DNA from: Neobacillus endophyticus
Lineage (GTDB): Bacteria > Bacillota > Bacilli > Bacillales > Cytobacillaceae
Assembly: GCF_013248975.1 (NCBI RefSeq)
Contig: NZ_JABRWH010000001.1
Span: 4,298,001 to 4,362,000, forward strand
Length of the DNA: 64,000 nt
Direction: 5' to 3'
Shown here piece by piece: positions 35,128 to 43,381 of this stretch. Numbering within the stretch: position 1 is the stretch's first letter; each line of letters begins with the position of its first letter. The translations under genes were made by a program, and so were the position numbers. The notes beneath the pieces were generated by a model that had not been told where the DNA came from, made no database searches, and saw nothing but the letters and a program-made list of their open reading frames with translations.

Positions 35128-35201
35128 TATTCACATCCAATTATTCACAAAACTATTATAATCGGTTTCCACATGTCCATCAAGGTATGTGGTGGCATCC
35201 C

Positions 35202-35567
35202 TTATAGCATATTGTTTTTCTCATACGAATTTAAGGCATTTACACCATGACTCAAGGCTGCTCCGGCTTTTACTGCAGATGCAACGATAATTGCCTCCAT
35301 AACCTCAACCATAGTTCCCCCATATTTCTTATATTTGTTCACATGAACATCAATACAATAGGGGCAACCAGTCGTATGAGCCACCGCAATCGCAATAAGT
35401 TCCTTTGTTTTTGTTGATATTAATCCAGATACAAACGCTTCCTTCTCAAATGTTAAGAAGGCTTTTGAGGGTGCTGGTGCCAGTTTTATCAGCTCATTAA
35501 TTCGTTTTAAATAAGAATTTCGATAAAGAACATCGTCACCTTTGTAAAGGTCGTTTGGATTTCCCAT
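35202..35567 (-). CDS. AhpD-like carboxymuconolactone decarboxylase family protein, copy 1
   Basis: A 121-residue AhpD-fold protein with the redox pair CPYC (Cys68, Cys71) and His75 in CPYCIDVHVNKYK, the catalytic set of AhpD-type disulfide reductases. The role is probably peroxide or thiol metabolism; the partner is unknown. AGGAGG precedes the ATG. It lies 74 bases after the Crp-family gene and is cotranscribed with it. The copy at 38099 differs at residues 29 (Leu to Met) and 114 (Ser to Ala). Confidence 0.88.
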   Translation of the reverse strand: MGNPNDLYKGDDVLYRNSYLKRINELIKLAPAPSKAFLTFEKEAFVSGLISTKTKELIAIAVAHTTGCPYCIDVHVNKYKKYGGTMVEVMEAIIVASAVKAGAALSHGVNALNSYEKNNML

Positions 35568-35641
35568 GGAGATCCTCCTTCATTAATGAATGTTGTCTCC
35601 ATAATCATATAATCTAAAAGAGGAAAATTTCTGTAACTATA

Positions 35642-36313
35642 TCACAGAAAACGGCTGAATTTTTGTTGTAAATCCTTTCGTTGGATGTTTATGATTTTCC
35701 CACGATGTAAAGTAAGAAATCCCTCCTTCTCAAACTGCTTTAGTGTTCGGCTAACAACTTCCCTTGCTGTCCCTAACTCAATAGACAACCTCTCGTGGGT
35801 TATGATTATTTCGTCGGAATACTGAGAGGTATGTTTAATGAGATAATCTGCAATTCGATCGTCTATCCCTTTAAAAGCAATCTCTTCTACAAGCTGAGTC
35901 ACAGTTGACATTTTACGAATAAATAATCCGTATATAAATCTGCTTAACGAATCATATGTATGTATCCAGTTCCGAAAAGTTTCGGCTGGTATGATTAAGG
36001 CTTCAACATCACTTTCGATTGCGGCATAAGCCTCATATTCTAAATCACCTAATACGCTAGCTACCATCATTAGACAAACGCCACCGCTATGAACCCGATA
36101 GAGGGTAATCTCCCTACCATTTTCTCCAACCCTATAAATGCGTACACAGCCATCCAAAATAAAAATAGCATGGTGTAAGCGATGCCCCTTTGCAAAAGCT
36201 ACAGGAGTGGTTGGAACTTGCACTATAGAAATATCTGTTCTATTCCATTCCTTAGCTTCAATAGAGGAGAGGCAAGGGAAACATTTTATAACTTGATTTA
36301 GTTTACTGATCAT
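35642..36313 (-). CDS. Crp/Fnr family transcriptional regulator, copy 1
   Basis: A 223-residue regulator with an N-terminal cyclic-nucleotide-binding-like beta barrel (about 15-120) and a C-terminal winged HTH (about 150-215, ERLSIELGTAREVVSRTLKQF). Cysteines near the N-terminus (KCFPCLSS) could sense redox state, which fits the downstream AhpD-like gene, but this is inference. AGGAGG precedes the ATG. The protein encoded by copy 2 (38538-39209) is identical. Confidence 0.9.
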   Translation of the reverse strand: MISKLNQVIKCFPCLSSIEAKEWNRTDISIVQVPTTPVAFAKGHRLHHAIFILDGCVRIYRVGENGREITLYRVHSGGVCLMMVASVLGDLEYEAYAAIESDVEALIIPAETFRNWIHTYDSLSRFIYGLFIRKMSTVTQLVEEIAFKGIDDRIADYLIKHTSQYSDEIIITHERLSIELGTAREVVSRTLKQFEKEGFLTLHRGKIINIQRKDLQQKFSRFL

Positions 36314-36422
36314 TTGTTCCTCCTAATCATTATTAAATCTATGTTTAAACAATTTTATTGTAAACTAAACAACTGTTTGGTTGCTTAACGGGTTAATATG
36401 GGGTACTGCCCACAAATCGCGC

Positions 36423-36584
36423 TTATCTTAACTTCAGCTTGTGGCCAGACCCATTTTGCTTTGTTGGTGTCAGTAATCCTAATTCTTCATAAAATATTAA
36501 CGTCCTTACTGTTGTACTTGCACGCTTTCCAAATTCACTAATTGTAAAAGCAGTTCTTGATTTTTCATAAAATAATACCTCCAT
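36423..36584 (-). pseudogene. truncated MerR family regulator
   Basis: A 53-codon frame from ATG 36584 contains FTISEFGKRASTTVRTLIFY and EELGLLTPTKQNGSGHKL, the helix-turn-helix and wing of MerR proteins. It stops just where the recognition wing should continue (LKLR then TAA). No coiled coil or effector domain follows. It lies between copy 1 of the duplicated unit and the beta-lactamase and looks like a remnant. Confidence 0.6.
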
Positions 36585-36674
36585 CAACGTTGGTATAATT
36601 TAAGATTAGCGTATGATGTAACGGAGGGAGCAAGCAAAATTATAATAATCGGGTCCGTTTGTTGGAGATTTCCA

Positions 36675-36792
36675 CAAAATGATCCTATACATAAAGAAAG
36701 AGCATAATTCTGTTAAAGAATCGCGCCCGATTGTTGAAGATCTTTATTGAAGTAAAGCTACCCGTTACTTTAAGTGAAATAATTTACAAGCG
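36675..36792 (-). repeat. junction repeat J17 (near-consensus copy)
   Basis: ATGATCC box, arms GCATAATTCT/AGAATCGCGC, core 36723-36738, GAAGATCTTTATTGAAGTAAAG, tail hairpin AAGTAA (36750-36755)/TTACTT (36765-36770) and TTTACAAGC. A diverged extra core (GGGTCCGTTTGTTGGAGAT) lies just before it near 36650. Confidence 0.88.
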
Positions 36793-36805
36793 TACCAGTT
36801 GTTTG

Positions 36806-37630
36806 TTAATTAAAGGCAGCGATTACTATCTTTGTTGTCTGCACGATAAGTTTATCATTATAAGTAGCATCCTTTTTATCGTGACTAGAAAGTATTGCAA
36901 GAACAATAGGATTTCCTTGCGGACGCCAAATGACAGCAATATCATTTCGCGTGCCATATGATCCTGTTCCAGTTTTATCACCCACTTCCCAACCATTTGG
37001 TACACCAGCACGAATCAATGTTTCGCCAGTTGTATTTCTCTTCATCCAATCTATTAAAAGCTCACGTTTTTCAATAGGGAGTGCATCCCCAAGTGTGAAT
37101 TTCTGAAGGTTAACAGCAAGTGCTTTTGGTGTACTAGTATCATGTGTCTCTCCGGGGTTAACTTCATTTAACTCAGGTTCAAATCGTTCAGGGTTGGTAA
37201 CATTATCACCAATTTCTCTGAGTGATTTTTTAAGCCCACTTGGTCCACCCAATTGCTTAAGTATGAGGTTATCCGCAGTATTGTCACTGTATCGAAGAGT
37301 AGCATCGCAAAGCTCTCTAAGGGACATACCTGTATTAACATGCTTTTCTGTAATTGGGCTGTAATTGACTAAATCATTACGAGTAAAGGTAATTCTTTGA
37401 TTAAGGTCTTCAATTGATTTCTGTTGTAAAAGCGCGCCTACAGATAGAACTTTATGAGTAGAAGCATATGCAAAACGCTCATCTGGTCGATAGTTTATTG
37501 TTTGGTTGGTCCCAATATCTAATGCAAAGACCCCGAGTATAGCATCAAATTTATTCTCAAGTTTAGCAAATAGATCTTTAATCACCGTTTCTTGATTTTT
37601 CTGAGTATTAATAATTATCACTCCCTTCAT
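36806..37630 (-). CDS. class A beta-lactamase without a signal peptide
   Basis: All class A motifs are present (numbered from ATG 37630): STHK (Ser57, Lys60), SDN (115-117), the omega-loop EPELN (Glu151) and KTG (219-221), with close similarity to Bacillus penicillinases. It should hydrolyse penicillins. Unusually, the N-terminus (MKGVIIINTQKNQET) has no signal peptide or lipobox, and the upstream DNA has none in any frame. The mapped promoter places the transcript start near 37636. The only good ribosome site (AAGGGAG) lies inside the first codons, so the true start is doubtful. Flanked by the two copies of the Crp/AhpD unit. Confidence 0.88.
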   Translation of the reverse strand: MKGVIIINTQKNQETVIKDLFAKLENKFDAILGVFALDIGTNQTINYRPDERFAYASTHKVLSVGALLQQKSIEDLNQRITFTRNDLVNYSPITEKHVNTGMSLRELCDATLRYSDNTADNLILKQLGGPSGLKKSLREIGDNVTNPERFEPELNEVNPGETHDTSTPKALAVNLQKFTLGDALPIEKRELLIDWMKRNTTGETLIRAGVPNGWEVGDKTGTGSYGTRNDIAVIWRPQGNPIVLAILSSHDKKDATYNDKLIVQTTKIVIAAFN

Positions 37631-37641
37631 CACGAAGTAAA

Positions 37642-37670
37642 ATATTACCATAAACGGAGTGTTAGAACAA
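37642..37670 (-). promoter_or_regulatory. sigma-A promoter of the beta-lactamase gene
   Basis: In minus sense TTGTTC (37670-37665), 17 bases, TAATAT (37647-37642). It rules out the ATG at 37651 as a start because that codon lies in the spacer next to the -10 box. Confidence 0.75.
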
Positions 37671-37726
37671 TTTTTTACAATGAATAAGTATTTCCATCCC
37701 TTAAAAAAAACACCATATTCGTATAA

Positions 37727-37816
37727 AACTAACCTGCCCGTTAGTTTGAGTGAAAATCTTCACAAAATATAATTTTTTTTCCACTAGTTATGCAACAATC
37801 TGGCCCGTTTGCTGAA
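37727..37816 (-). repeat. junction repeat J18 (short form without hairpin)
   Basis: Tail hairpin AACTAAC-CTGCCC-GTTAGTT (37727-37746) and TTCACAAAATAT, then CAACAATCTGGCCCGTTTGCTGAA in pieces at 37795-37816. As in J16, the hairpin segment between GGCCC and the core is missing. Confidence 0.78.
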
Positions 37817-38098
37817 CCAAGTAAAAAAGGCAAACCTATTATAGGTTCAAAAACTCGTCATCTTCTGAACACTCTTTTTTGATTTGAAATGAAATTGTCA
37901 AATCAAAAAGAAGAGTGTAAGCAGAATGTCACTTTAGGATATAATTTAGGCTTATTTTATGTGCTATTTTGCTCATCCAAATTAAGAAACCCAGCTATTT
38001 ATGAAGATTAGCTGGGTTTCTTAATATTTACATCCAATCATTTATAAAACTAATCTAATCGGTTTCCACATGTCCATCAAGGTATGTGGTGGAATCCC

Positions 38099-38464
38099 TT
38101 ATAGCATATTGTTTTTCTCATACGCATTTAAGGCATTTACACCATGACTCAAGGCTGCTCCAGCTTTTACTGCAGATGCAACGATAATTGCCTCCATAAC
38201 CTCAACCATAGTTCCCCCATATTTCTTATATTTGTTCACATGAACATCAATACAATAGGGGCAACCAGTCGTATGAGCCACCGCAATCGCAATAAGTTCC
38301 TTTGTTTTTGTTGATATTAATCCAGATACAAACGCTTCCTTCTCAAATGTTAAGAAGGCTTTTGAGGGTGCTGGTGCCATTTTTATCAGCTCATTAATTC
38401 GTTTTAAATAAGAATTTCGATAAAGAACATCGTCACCTTTGTAAAGATCGTTTGGATTTCCCAT
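38099..38464 (-). CDS. AhpD-like carboxymuconolactone decarboxylase family protein, copy 2
   Basis: Same 121-residue protein as 35202-35567 with Met29 and Ala114. The CPYC motif and His75 are intact, so both copies should be functional. It is downstream of copy 2 of the Crp gene with the same 73-base spacing. Confidence 0.88.
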   Translation of the reverse strand: MGNPNDLYKGDDVLYRNSYLKRINELIKMAPAPSKAFLTFEKEAFVSGLISTKTKELIAIAVAHTTGCPYCIDVHVNKYKKYGGTMVEVMEAIIVASAVKAGAALSHGVNALNAYEKNNML

Positions 38465-38537
38465 GGAGATCCTCCTTCATAATGAATGTTGTCTCCATAA
38501 TCATATAATCTAAAAGAGGAAAATTTCTGTAACTATA

Positions 38538-39209
38538 TCACAGAAAACGGCTGAATTTTTGTTGTAAATCCTTTCGTTGGATGTTTATGATTTTCCCACG
38601 ATGTAAAGTAAGAAATCCCTCCTTCTCAAACTGTTTTAGTGTTCGGCTAACAACTTCCCTTGCTGTCCCTAACTCGATAGACAACCTCTCATGGGTTATG
38701 ATTATTTCGTCGGAATACTGAGAGGTATGTTTAATGAGATAATCTGCAATTCGATCGTCTATCCCTTTAAAAGCAATCTCTTCTACAAGCTGAGTCACAG
38801 TTGACATTTTACGAATAAATAATCCGTATATAAATCTGCTTAACGAATCATATGTATGTATCCAGTTCCGAAAAGTTTCGGCTGGTATGATTAAGGCTTC
38901 AACATCACTTTCGATTGCAGCATAAGCCTCATATTCTAAATCACCTAATACGCTAGCTACCATCATTAGACAAACGCCACCGCTATGAACCCGATAGAGG
39001 GTAATCTCCCTACCATTTTCTCCAACCCTATAAATGCGTACACAGCCATCCAAAATAAAAATAGCATGGTGTAAGCGATGCCCCTTTGCAAAAGCTACAG
39101 GAGTGGTTGGAACTTGCACTATAGAAATATCTGTTCTATTCCATTCCTTAGCTTCAATAGAGGACAGGCAAGGGAAACATTTTATAACTTGATTTAGTTT
39201 ACTGATCAT
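38538..39209 (-). CDS. Crp/Fnr family transcriptional regulator, copy 2
   Basis: The 223-residue product is identical to that of 35642-36313; only silent changes separate the genes. This implies a recent duplication or ongoing gene conversion. AGGAGG precedes the ATG. With two identical regulators, both AhpD-like genes are presumably controlled alike. Confidence 0.9.
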   Translation of the reverse strand: MISKLNQVIKCFPCLSSIEAKEWNRTDISIVQVPTTPVAFAKGHRLHHAIFILDGCVRIYRVGENGREITLYRVHSGGVCLMMVASVLGDLEYEAYAAIESDVEALIIPAETFRNWIHTYDSLSRFIYGLFIRKMSTVTQLVEEIAFKGIDDRIADYLIKHTSQYSDEIIITHERLSIELGTAREVVSRTLKQFEKEGFLTLHRGKIINIQRKDLQQKFSRFL

Positions 39210-39286
39210 TTGTTCCTCCTAATCATTATTAAATCTATGTTTAAACAATTTTATTGTAAACTAAATTTTTCCTTTAGACGTGATTG

Positions 39287-39361
39287 TTCAACAATCTGGC
39301 CTTACACATAAAGAAAGAGCACAATTCTGTTGAAGAATCGCGCCCGATTGTTGAAGATTAT
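39287..39361 (-). repeat. junction repeat J19
   Basis: CAACAATCTGGCC box, arms GCACAATTCT and AGAATCGCGC, core 39340-39355 followed by GAAGATTATT. It immediately follows copy 2 of the duplicated unit. Confidence 0.88.
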
Positions 39362-39405
39362 TTACTATGTATTGTTAAACTAAAGCAGTCAGAATTTAAA
39401 AACGA

Positions 39406-40020
39406 TCAGACGATCGAGTATAATTGCTCAAAGCTATTAATTGTGTAATCAGCATAATTATTTTTATCATTTCCCTCAGTAAAATAACAAGCACTTATCC
39501 CTGCGTTTTTCCCAGATAATAAATCTAAATCCCTATCACCAATCATTATAGATTCTGAATGAATCATATTATATTTGTTAATTAAGTAATTAATTGCATT
39601 AGGACTTGGTTTTCTTTCAAATCCTTGTTTGGATGTAATGAAATCAGAAAAAAAATCATATAAATCATACTTTTTTAGTAATTGGATGGAGGATTCCCCT
39701 CGATGCGTAAGTAAATAATTTTTTCTATTAGTTGAGTGAATGTATGTACAGATCTCTTTAATTCCCTCATATGGTCTGGATAGTTCTAATTCGGCCTCTT
39801 TTTTTCTTTTTTTATATTTAGTTATAAAATCGTTGTCAATATGATACTTCTTTTCATAGTATCTCAATGCCGATGACGCAGATACCTTCATTTGTTTTAC
39901 AATTTCCTCTAACGGCTCTTCTATCTCTTTTTCTTTAAGTGCTTCCTTAAATATTTTTGCCATTACTGGGTAGGTATCAAAAAGAGTACCATCAAAATCC
40001 CAAATTATGTGATTGTACAT
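39406..40020 (-). CDS. HAD-IA family hydrolase (phosphoglycolate phosphatase-like)
   Basis: A 204-residue HAD phosphatase: DFDGTLFDT (nucleophile Asp9, acid Asp11), the LLTHRG motif II region, KP motif III (FERKPSPNA) and MIGDRDLDLLSGKNAGI as motif IV. A helical cap lies between residues about 18 and 85. The substrate is unknown. GGGGGAG precedes the ATG. Single-gene unit downstream of J19 on the map. Confidence 0.88.
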   Translation of the reverse strand: MYNHIIWDFDGTLFDTYPVMAKIFKEALKEKEIEEPLEEIVKQMKVSASSALRYYEKKYHIDNDFITKYKKRKKEAELELSRPYEGIKEICTYIHSTNRKNYLLTHRGESSIQLLKKYDLYDFFSDFITSKQGFERKPSPNAINYLINKYNMIHSESIMIGDRDLDLLSGKNAGISACYFTEGNDKNNYADYTINSFEQLYSIV

Positions 40021-40279
40021 TTTAACTCCCCCAAGGTGAACATATAATTTCCATTAATTAAGTCCAGCCCTCCCAATATCCTTTTAATCGATTGAACATG
40101 GTATCTCAGTAATCCCCCTAAAAACTTTAATTCCCGGGATTTTTTGTTTACAACTACTGTCAAAAAGCATACTTTATAACACATAGAAAGATAGCTTTAA
40201 TCTGTCAGTCAAAAGGGGAATCAACTCATTTTGACTTGTTAGTGATACGAAAAGGGATTGCTTCACAATCCCTAATTTG

Positions 40280-40546
40280 TTAATTTTCTGCTATAGCTGA
40301 TTTAATTTTATTCATAATTGAGGTGTAATTAGTTGTAAATAATAAATAGTTATTTGTTTTAGTCTGAATTGCAATCCTATCTGTAGTACCATAAGGAGAG
40401 CCAATCCTTATTGCATCTTTCTCTTTCCCGGCATATGTATCATCAGATGTGACATTAACAATATCATTAATAGGAATTTCTACTTTTGTTAACTGATGCC
40501 TAATTACTAATTCACTACCGACTTTTTCTATATCTATTCCCAACAT
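40280..40546 (-). CDS. SunI/YnzG-type PH-domain protein, copy 2
   Basis: An 88-residue near copy of 26509-26775 (five changes: Ile6, Thr54, Leu68, Ser83, Ala86). The flanking DNA is also alike from about 40237 to 40621, including the AGGGATTG/CAATCCCT terminator hairpin. This is a dispersed duplication 13.8 kb apart in the same orientation. A membrane-associated PH-like or immunity role is possible but not shown. Confidence 0.7.
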   Translation of the reverse strand: MLGIDIEKVGSELVIRHQLTKVEIPINDIVNVTSDDTYAGKEKDAIRIGSPYGTTDRIAIQTKTNNYLLFTTNYTSIMNKIKSAIAEN

Positions 40547-40624
40547 CGTATTCCCCCTCTGATAAAATAAATACTACTATAATACCATATTTTAGATAAT
40601 TTTGTATTAATTTCCCTTGTAGAA

Positions 40625-40867
40625 CTAATCACTAAAATCTTTAAATAGCGTTTCTATTTCTTTAATATCATAAAATACTCCATCGCTGATGAATTTTTCA
40701 ATTTCTACTACGCCATCCTCCATAAACTCAACTTCCCAACGTTGACCAGGCACAACAATTTCAACCATAATAGCTTCGTTTCTAACTTTATTTAGCTTAT
40801 AAAATATATTACTTTCTTCTAATTTATTAAGGAAATGAATTAACTCCTTAAGTCCCACCAAAACCAT
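40625..40867 (-). CDS. small hypothetical protein
   Basis: An 80-residue soluble protein: a helix (LKELIHFLNKLEESNI), then beta strands (AIMVEIVVPGQRWEVEFM, GVVEIEKFISDGV) and an acidic end (KEIETLFKDFSD). This compact pattern is common among small proteins of toxin-immunity loci, but the family is not recognised. The first ATG touches the AAAGGGG ribosome site, so a TTG or GTG 6-9 bases further in may be the real start. It lies upstream of the SunI/YnzG-like copy 2. Confidence 0.6.
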   Translation of the reverse strand: MVLVGLKELIHFLNKLEESNIFYKLNKVRNEAIMVEIVVPGQRWEVEFMEDGVVEIEKFISDGVFYDIKEIETLFKDFSD

Positions 40868-40986
40868 CCCCTTTTTCGGGTAATATTTCAGTTTATATTC
40901 TAAATCCTTATCGAATGATCCTGCCAGTTACTTTAAGAAAAAATTTCCACAACCTCTATGCTAATACCAATTTACTTTAAATGTGT

Positions 40987-41018
40987 TATTCCAGAATATG
41001 GCCCGATTGCTGAACAAT
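40987..41018 (-). repeat. junction repeat J20 (short form without hairpin)
   Basis: TTCCAGAATATGGCCCGATTG in pieces with GCTGAACAATC after it. Two tail-like stretches (GTTACTTTAAGAA near 40928 and TTTACTTTAAATG near 40970) precede it. Confidence 0.78.
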
Positions 41019-41081
41019 CTTCTTTTTAATTGGACAACAATTTAATTTCTTTAAAACGAATAGTGTCATAACTTTTAAATA

Positions 41082-41110
41082 TTGACACCAACTGTCAGGG
41101 CTCAATGATA
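41082..41110 (+). promoter_or_regulatory. promoter of the ABC exporter operon
   Basis: TTGACA (41082-41087), 17 bases, ATGATA (41105-41110). A small dyad TGACA...TGTCA overlaps the -35 box and could bind a regulator. Confidence 0.5.
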
Positions 41111-41232
41111 AATACGGACTGGATTAACTATTACTTACGTGTATAGAAAAATATGGATAATATGGAATGGAGATGATAACATAAAGGATAACAATAATTT
41201 CTTAATATTCAATAAGGTTAGGAGGGGGATTA

Positions 41233-42141
41233 ATGTTAGAAATTAAAAATGTGTCAAAAACCTACGATAAAAACACCGCCTTACAAAACGTGAATTTTAC
41301 TATCCCTAGTGGTGTTTGCTTTGGGTTAATTGGACCAAATGGTGCTGGTAAATCCACATTAATGAAAATTTTAGCTGGTATCATCGAAAAATATGAGGGG
41401 GATGTTACTTTTCTAGGGGATGAAATTAAAACCAATTCTCATAAGATAAAAAAACAAATTGGTTATATTCCACAAGATATTGTTTTGAATGAAACTTTAA
41501 CTGCAATTGATAATCTTGAGTTCTTTGGTTCGGTTAACGGATTGTCATCAAAAGAGGCAAAGATAAAAGCATTGAAAGTATTAGATTTGGTCGGTTTAAA
41601 AGATCGAGGAAAAGAAGCAGTTAAAACCTATTCTGGTGGGATGAAAAGAAGGATTAATATCGGGTGTGCTTTAATGCATAATCCTAAGTTTATTATTATG
41701 GATGAACCGACTGTGGGTGTGGATCCTCAATCAAGGAATTATATCTTTGAAATCATTCACAAATTAAAAACACAAAACATCACGGTTTTATATTCTAGTC
41801 ACTATATGGAAGAAATTGAGCATTTATGTGAATATATAGCTTTAATTGATAAGGGCACGGTATTAGAAAATGGTTCGGTACAAGAAGTACTACATAAATA
41901 TTCTACTCCATCCGTTTACGTTGAGGGGGAGACAATAACGGAAGAAATGTTTACTTCGCTAGGAAATGTATATCTAAAAGGAAACGGGATTGTTGTAGAA
42001 AACGATGAAGCTTTAACCTTATTAGAAAAGGTGACAAATCTATTAAAAGAACATCAATTAGAAGTAAATCGTTTAGAAATTGCAAAACCAAACTTAGAAG
42101 ATATCTTCTTGAAGTTAACCGGAACATCTTTACGGGATTAA
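41233..42141 (+). CDS. ABC transporter ATP-binding protein
   Basis: A 302-residue ABC ATPase of the DrrA/CcmA (ABC-2) type. Walker A is GPNGAGKST (34-42), the signature is YSGGMKRR, and Walker B is FIIMDEPTVGVDP, with the H-loop SSHYMEE. A C-terminal accessory domain of about 80 residues completes it. GGAGGGGG precedes the ATG. It is coupled to the permease gene 12 bases downstream. The pair is on the plus strand, against the array polarity. Probably exports an antibiotic, lipid or peptide. Confidence 0.92.
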   Translation: MLEIKNVSKTYDKNTALQNVNFTIPSGVCFGLIGPNGAGKSTLMKILAGIIEKYEGDVTFLGDEIKTNSHKIKKQIGYIPQDIVLNETLTAIDNLEFFGSVNGLSSKEAKIKALKVLDLVGLKDRGKEAVKTYSGGMKRRINIGCALMHNPKFIIMDEPTVGVDPQSRNYIFEIIHKLKTQNITVLYSSHYMEEIEHLCEYIALIDKGTVLENGSVQEVLHKYSTPSVYVEGETITEEMFTSLGNVYLKGNGIVVENDEALTLLEKVTNLLKEHQLEVNRLEIAKPNLEDIFLKLTGTSLRD

Positions 42142-42153
42142 AGGAGTGGGAAT

Positions 42154-43299
42154 ATGATTGGTGCTTTTATTAAAAAAGAACTAAAAAGAATGAGTAAAGA
42201 AAGAGGTATGTTTTTCTTCCTTATTATTCTACCTATTTTATTTATTGTAATGTTTTCAACCATTTTAGGAAATCAAAACTATACTTTTCAAATTCATTAC
42301 ATAGATCAAGATCACTCCGCTTTATCAAAAGATTTTATTCATCATTTATCTCCTTCTAAAACCTTTGAGCTGGTAAAAGAATCAGACGAAAAAGAAGTAC
42401 TTGCTCAAATAAAAAAAGGAAAGGATACAAATCTATTAATCATTGATAAAGGATTTGAATCGTCTATCAAATCTGGACAGTCTCCTATTTTACATTTTTA
42501 CTATGATAAGAACCAAAGTTCGGCTCAAGAGGTTGCTCCTATTAAAACCTTAGTGGAAAACATAATAAATGGCTATAACCAAGCTAAAATCCAGACATTC
42601 GTTCAATCTCACTCTAAAAATGTTACAGAGGCTCACTCTGTTTTATCTCCTTCGATCGATTTAAAGTCTAAAGCAGTTTCTGTAAAAAAAGTAAATGCAA
42701 TTACTAGTATCGTGCCTGGATATACTGTTATGTTTGTATTCTTTATATTGATGAGTATGGCTCGAACCTTTATCAGGGAACGAGACAGTGGAATGTTAGC
42801 TCGTTTATATGCAACTTCTATAACCAGGTTTCAATATACGTTCGGAATGTGGATACCTTGTGTTATTGTAGTGCTAATTCAAATAGCTGTCTTATTAGGT
42901 TTTGGTTATTTTGCTTATCATTTGAGTTTAGGAAATATCCCTTCTCTAATTGTACTATCTTTCATATTGACCTTAGCTGTTACTACACTTGGGTTAGTGA
43001 TCTCTTTTTATACAAAGAGTGAACAAATGGCCATAGGCCTTACTCAAATTATCACAATGGGTGGAGCTGCATTAGGTGGACTTTGGGTTCCGTTAGATAT
43101 TATGCCGAAATCGATTCAAACAATTGCTCATTTCTTACCTCAATATTGGGCACAAACAGGCTTTGTTAATATTATGACAAGAGGGGCTAATTTAGCTGAT
43201 ATATTGCCAACTTTATATTATTTAATTGGATTTAGTATCATTTGTTTTATTTTAGCTTTAGTAGGATTTAAAAACTTCTTTAAGGGAGCTACAAATTAA
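42154..43299 (+). CDS. ABC-2 type transporter permease
   Basis: A 381-residue permease. One N-terminal helix (about 20-40) is followed by a large extracellular loop of about 145 residues, then five or six helices in the C-terminal half, with the ABC-2 motif TFIRERDSGMLARL and GLWVPLDIMPKSIQTIAHFLPQYW. It partners the ATPase encoded just upstream. The substrate is unknown; relatives are multidrug or YhgE-like exporters. Confidence 0.9.
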   Translation: MIGAFIKKELKRMSKERGMFFFLIILPILFIVMFSTILGNQNYTFQIHYIDQDHSALSKDFIHHLSPSKTFELVKESDEKEVLAQIKKGKDTNLLIIDKGFESSIKSGQSPILHFYYDKNQSSAQEVAPIKTLVENIINGYNQAKIQTFVQSHSKNVTEAHSVLSPSIDLKSKAVSVKKVNAITSIVPGYTVMFVFFILMSMARTFIRERDSGMLARLYATSITRFQYTFGMWIPCVIVVLIQIAVLLGFGYFAYHLSLGNIPSLIVLSFILTLAVTTLGLVISFYTKSEQMAIGLTQIITMGGAALGGLWVPLDIMPKSIQTIAHFLPQYWAQTGFVNIMTRGANLADILPTLYYLIGFSIICFILALVGFKNFFKGATN

Positions 43300-43332
43300 T
43301 TATTTTTCCTTTGGTTCCATAAATCACAAAAT

Positions 43333-43372
43333 AACGGGCAATACATATTAAATACATAATATGTATTGCCCG
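43333..43372. terminator. bidirectional terminator between ABC operon and J21
   Basis: ACGGGCAATACATA and TATGTATTGCCCGT are perfect 14-bp arms, followed by TTACTTTTTG on the plus strand. It also takes the hairpin position of the neighbouring junction repeat. Confidence 0.9.
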
Positions 43373-43381
43373 TTTACTTTT

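Larger units (their letters stand above)
34891..36369. repeat. direct repeat, copy 1 of the Crp/AhpD unit
   Basis: About 1.47 kb repeated almost identically at about 37796-39265. It starts at the short junction repeat J16 and ends at TTATTGTAAACTAAA. It includes two inverted repeats (34965-35020 and 35083-35127), the AhpD-like gene and the Crp gene. Differences are a few substitutions and small indels, mostly intergenic. Confidence 0.92.
37796..39265. repeat. direct repeat, copy 2 of the Crp/AhpD unit
   Basis: Second copy of the unit at 34891-36369, same orientation, with the terminator stem at 37981-38025. Homology starts at the junction core and ends at TTATTGTAAACTAAA; beyond it the two flanks are unrelated. 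Confidence 0.92.

Noticed and set aside
37631-37651. Upstream ATG at 37651 as the bla start
   Set aside because: It lies in the promoter spacer next to the -10 box, so it would not be on the transcript, and it adds no signal peptide.
34891-39265. Composite transposon around the beta-lactamase
   Set aside because: The flanking direct repeats encode a Crp regulator and an AhpD-like protein, not a transposase, and no terminal inverted repeats or target duplications were seen.
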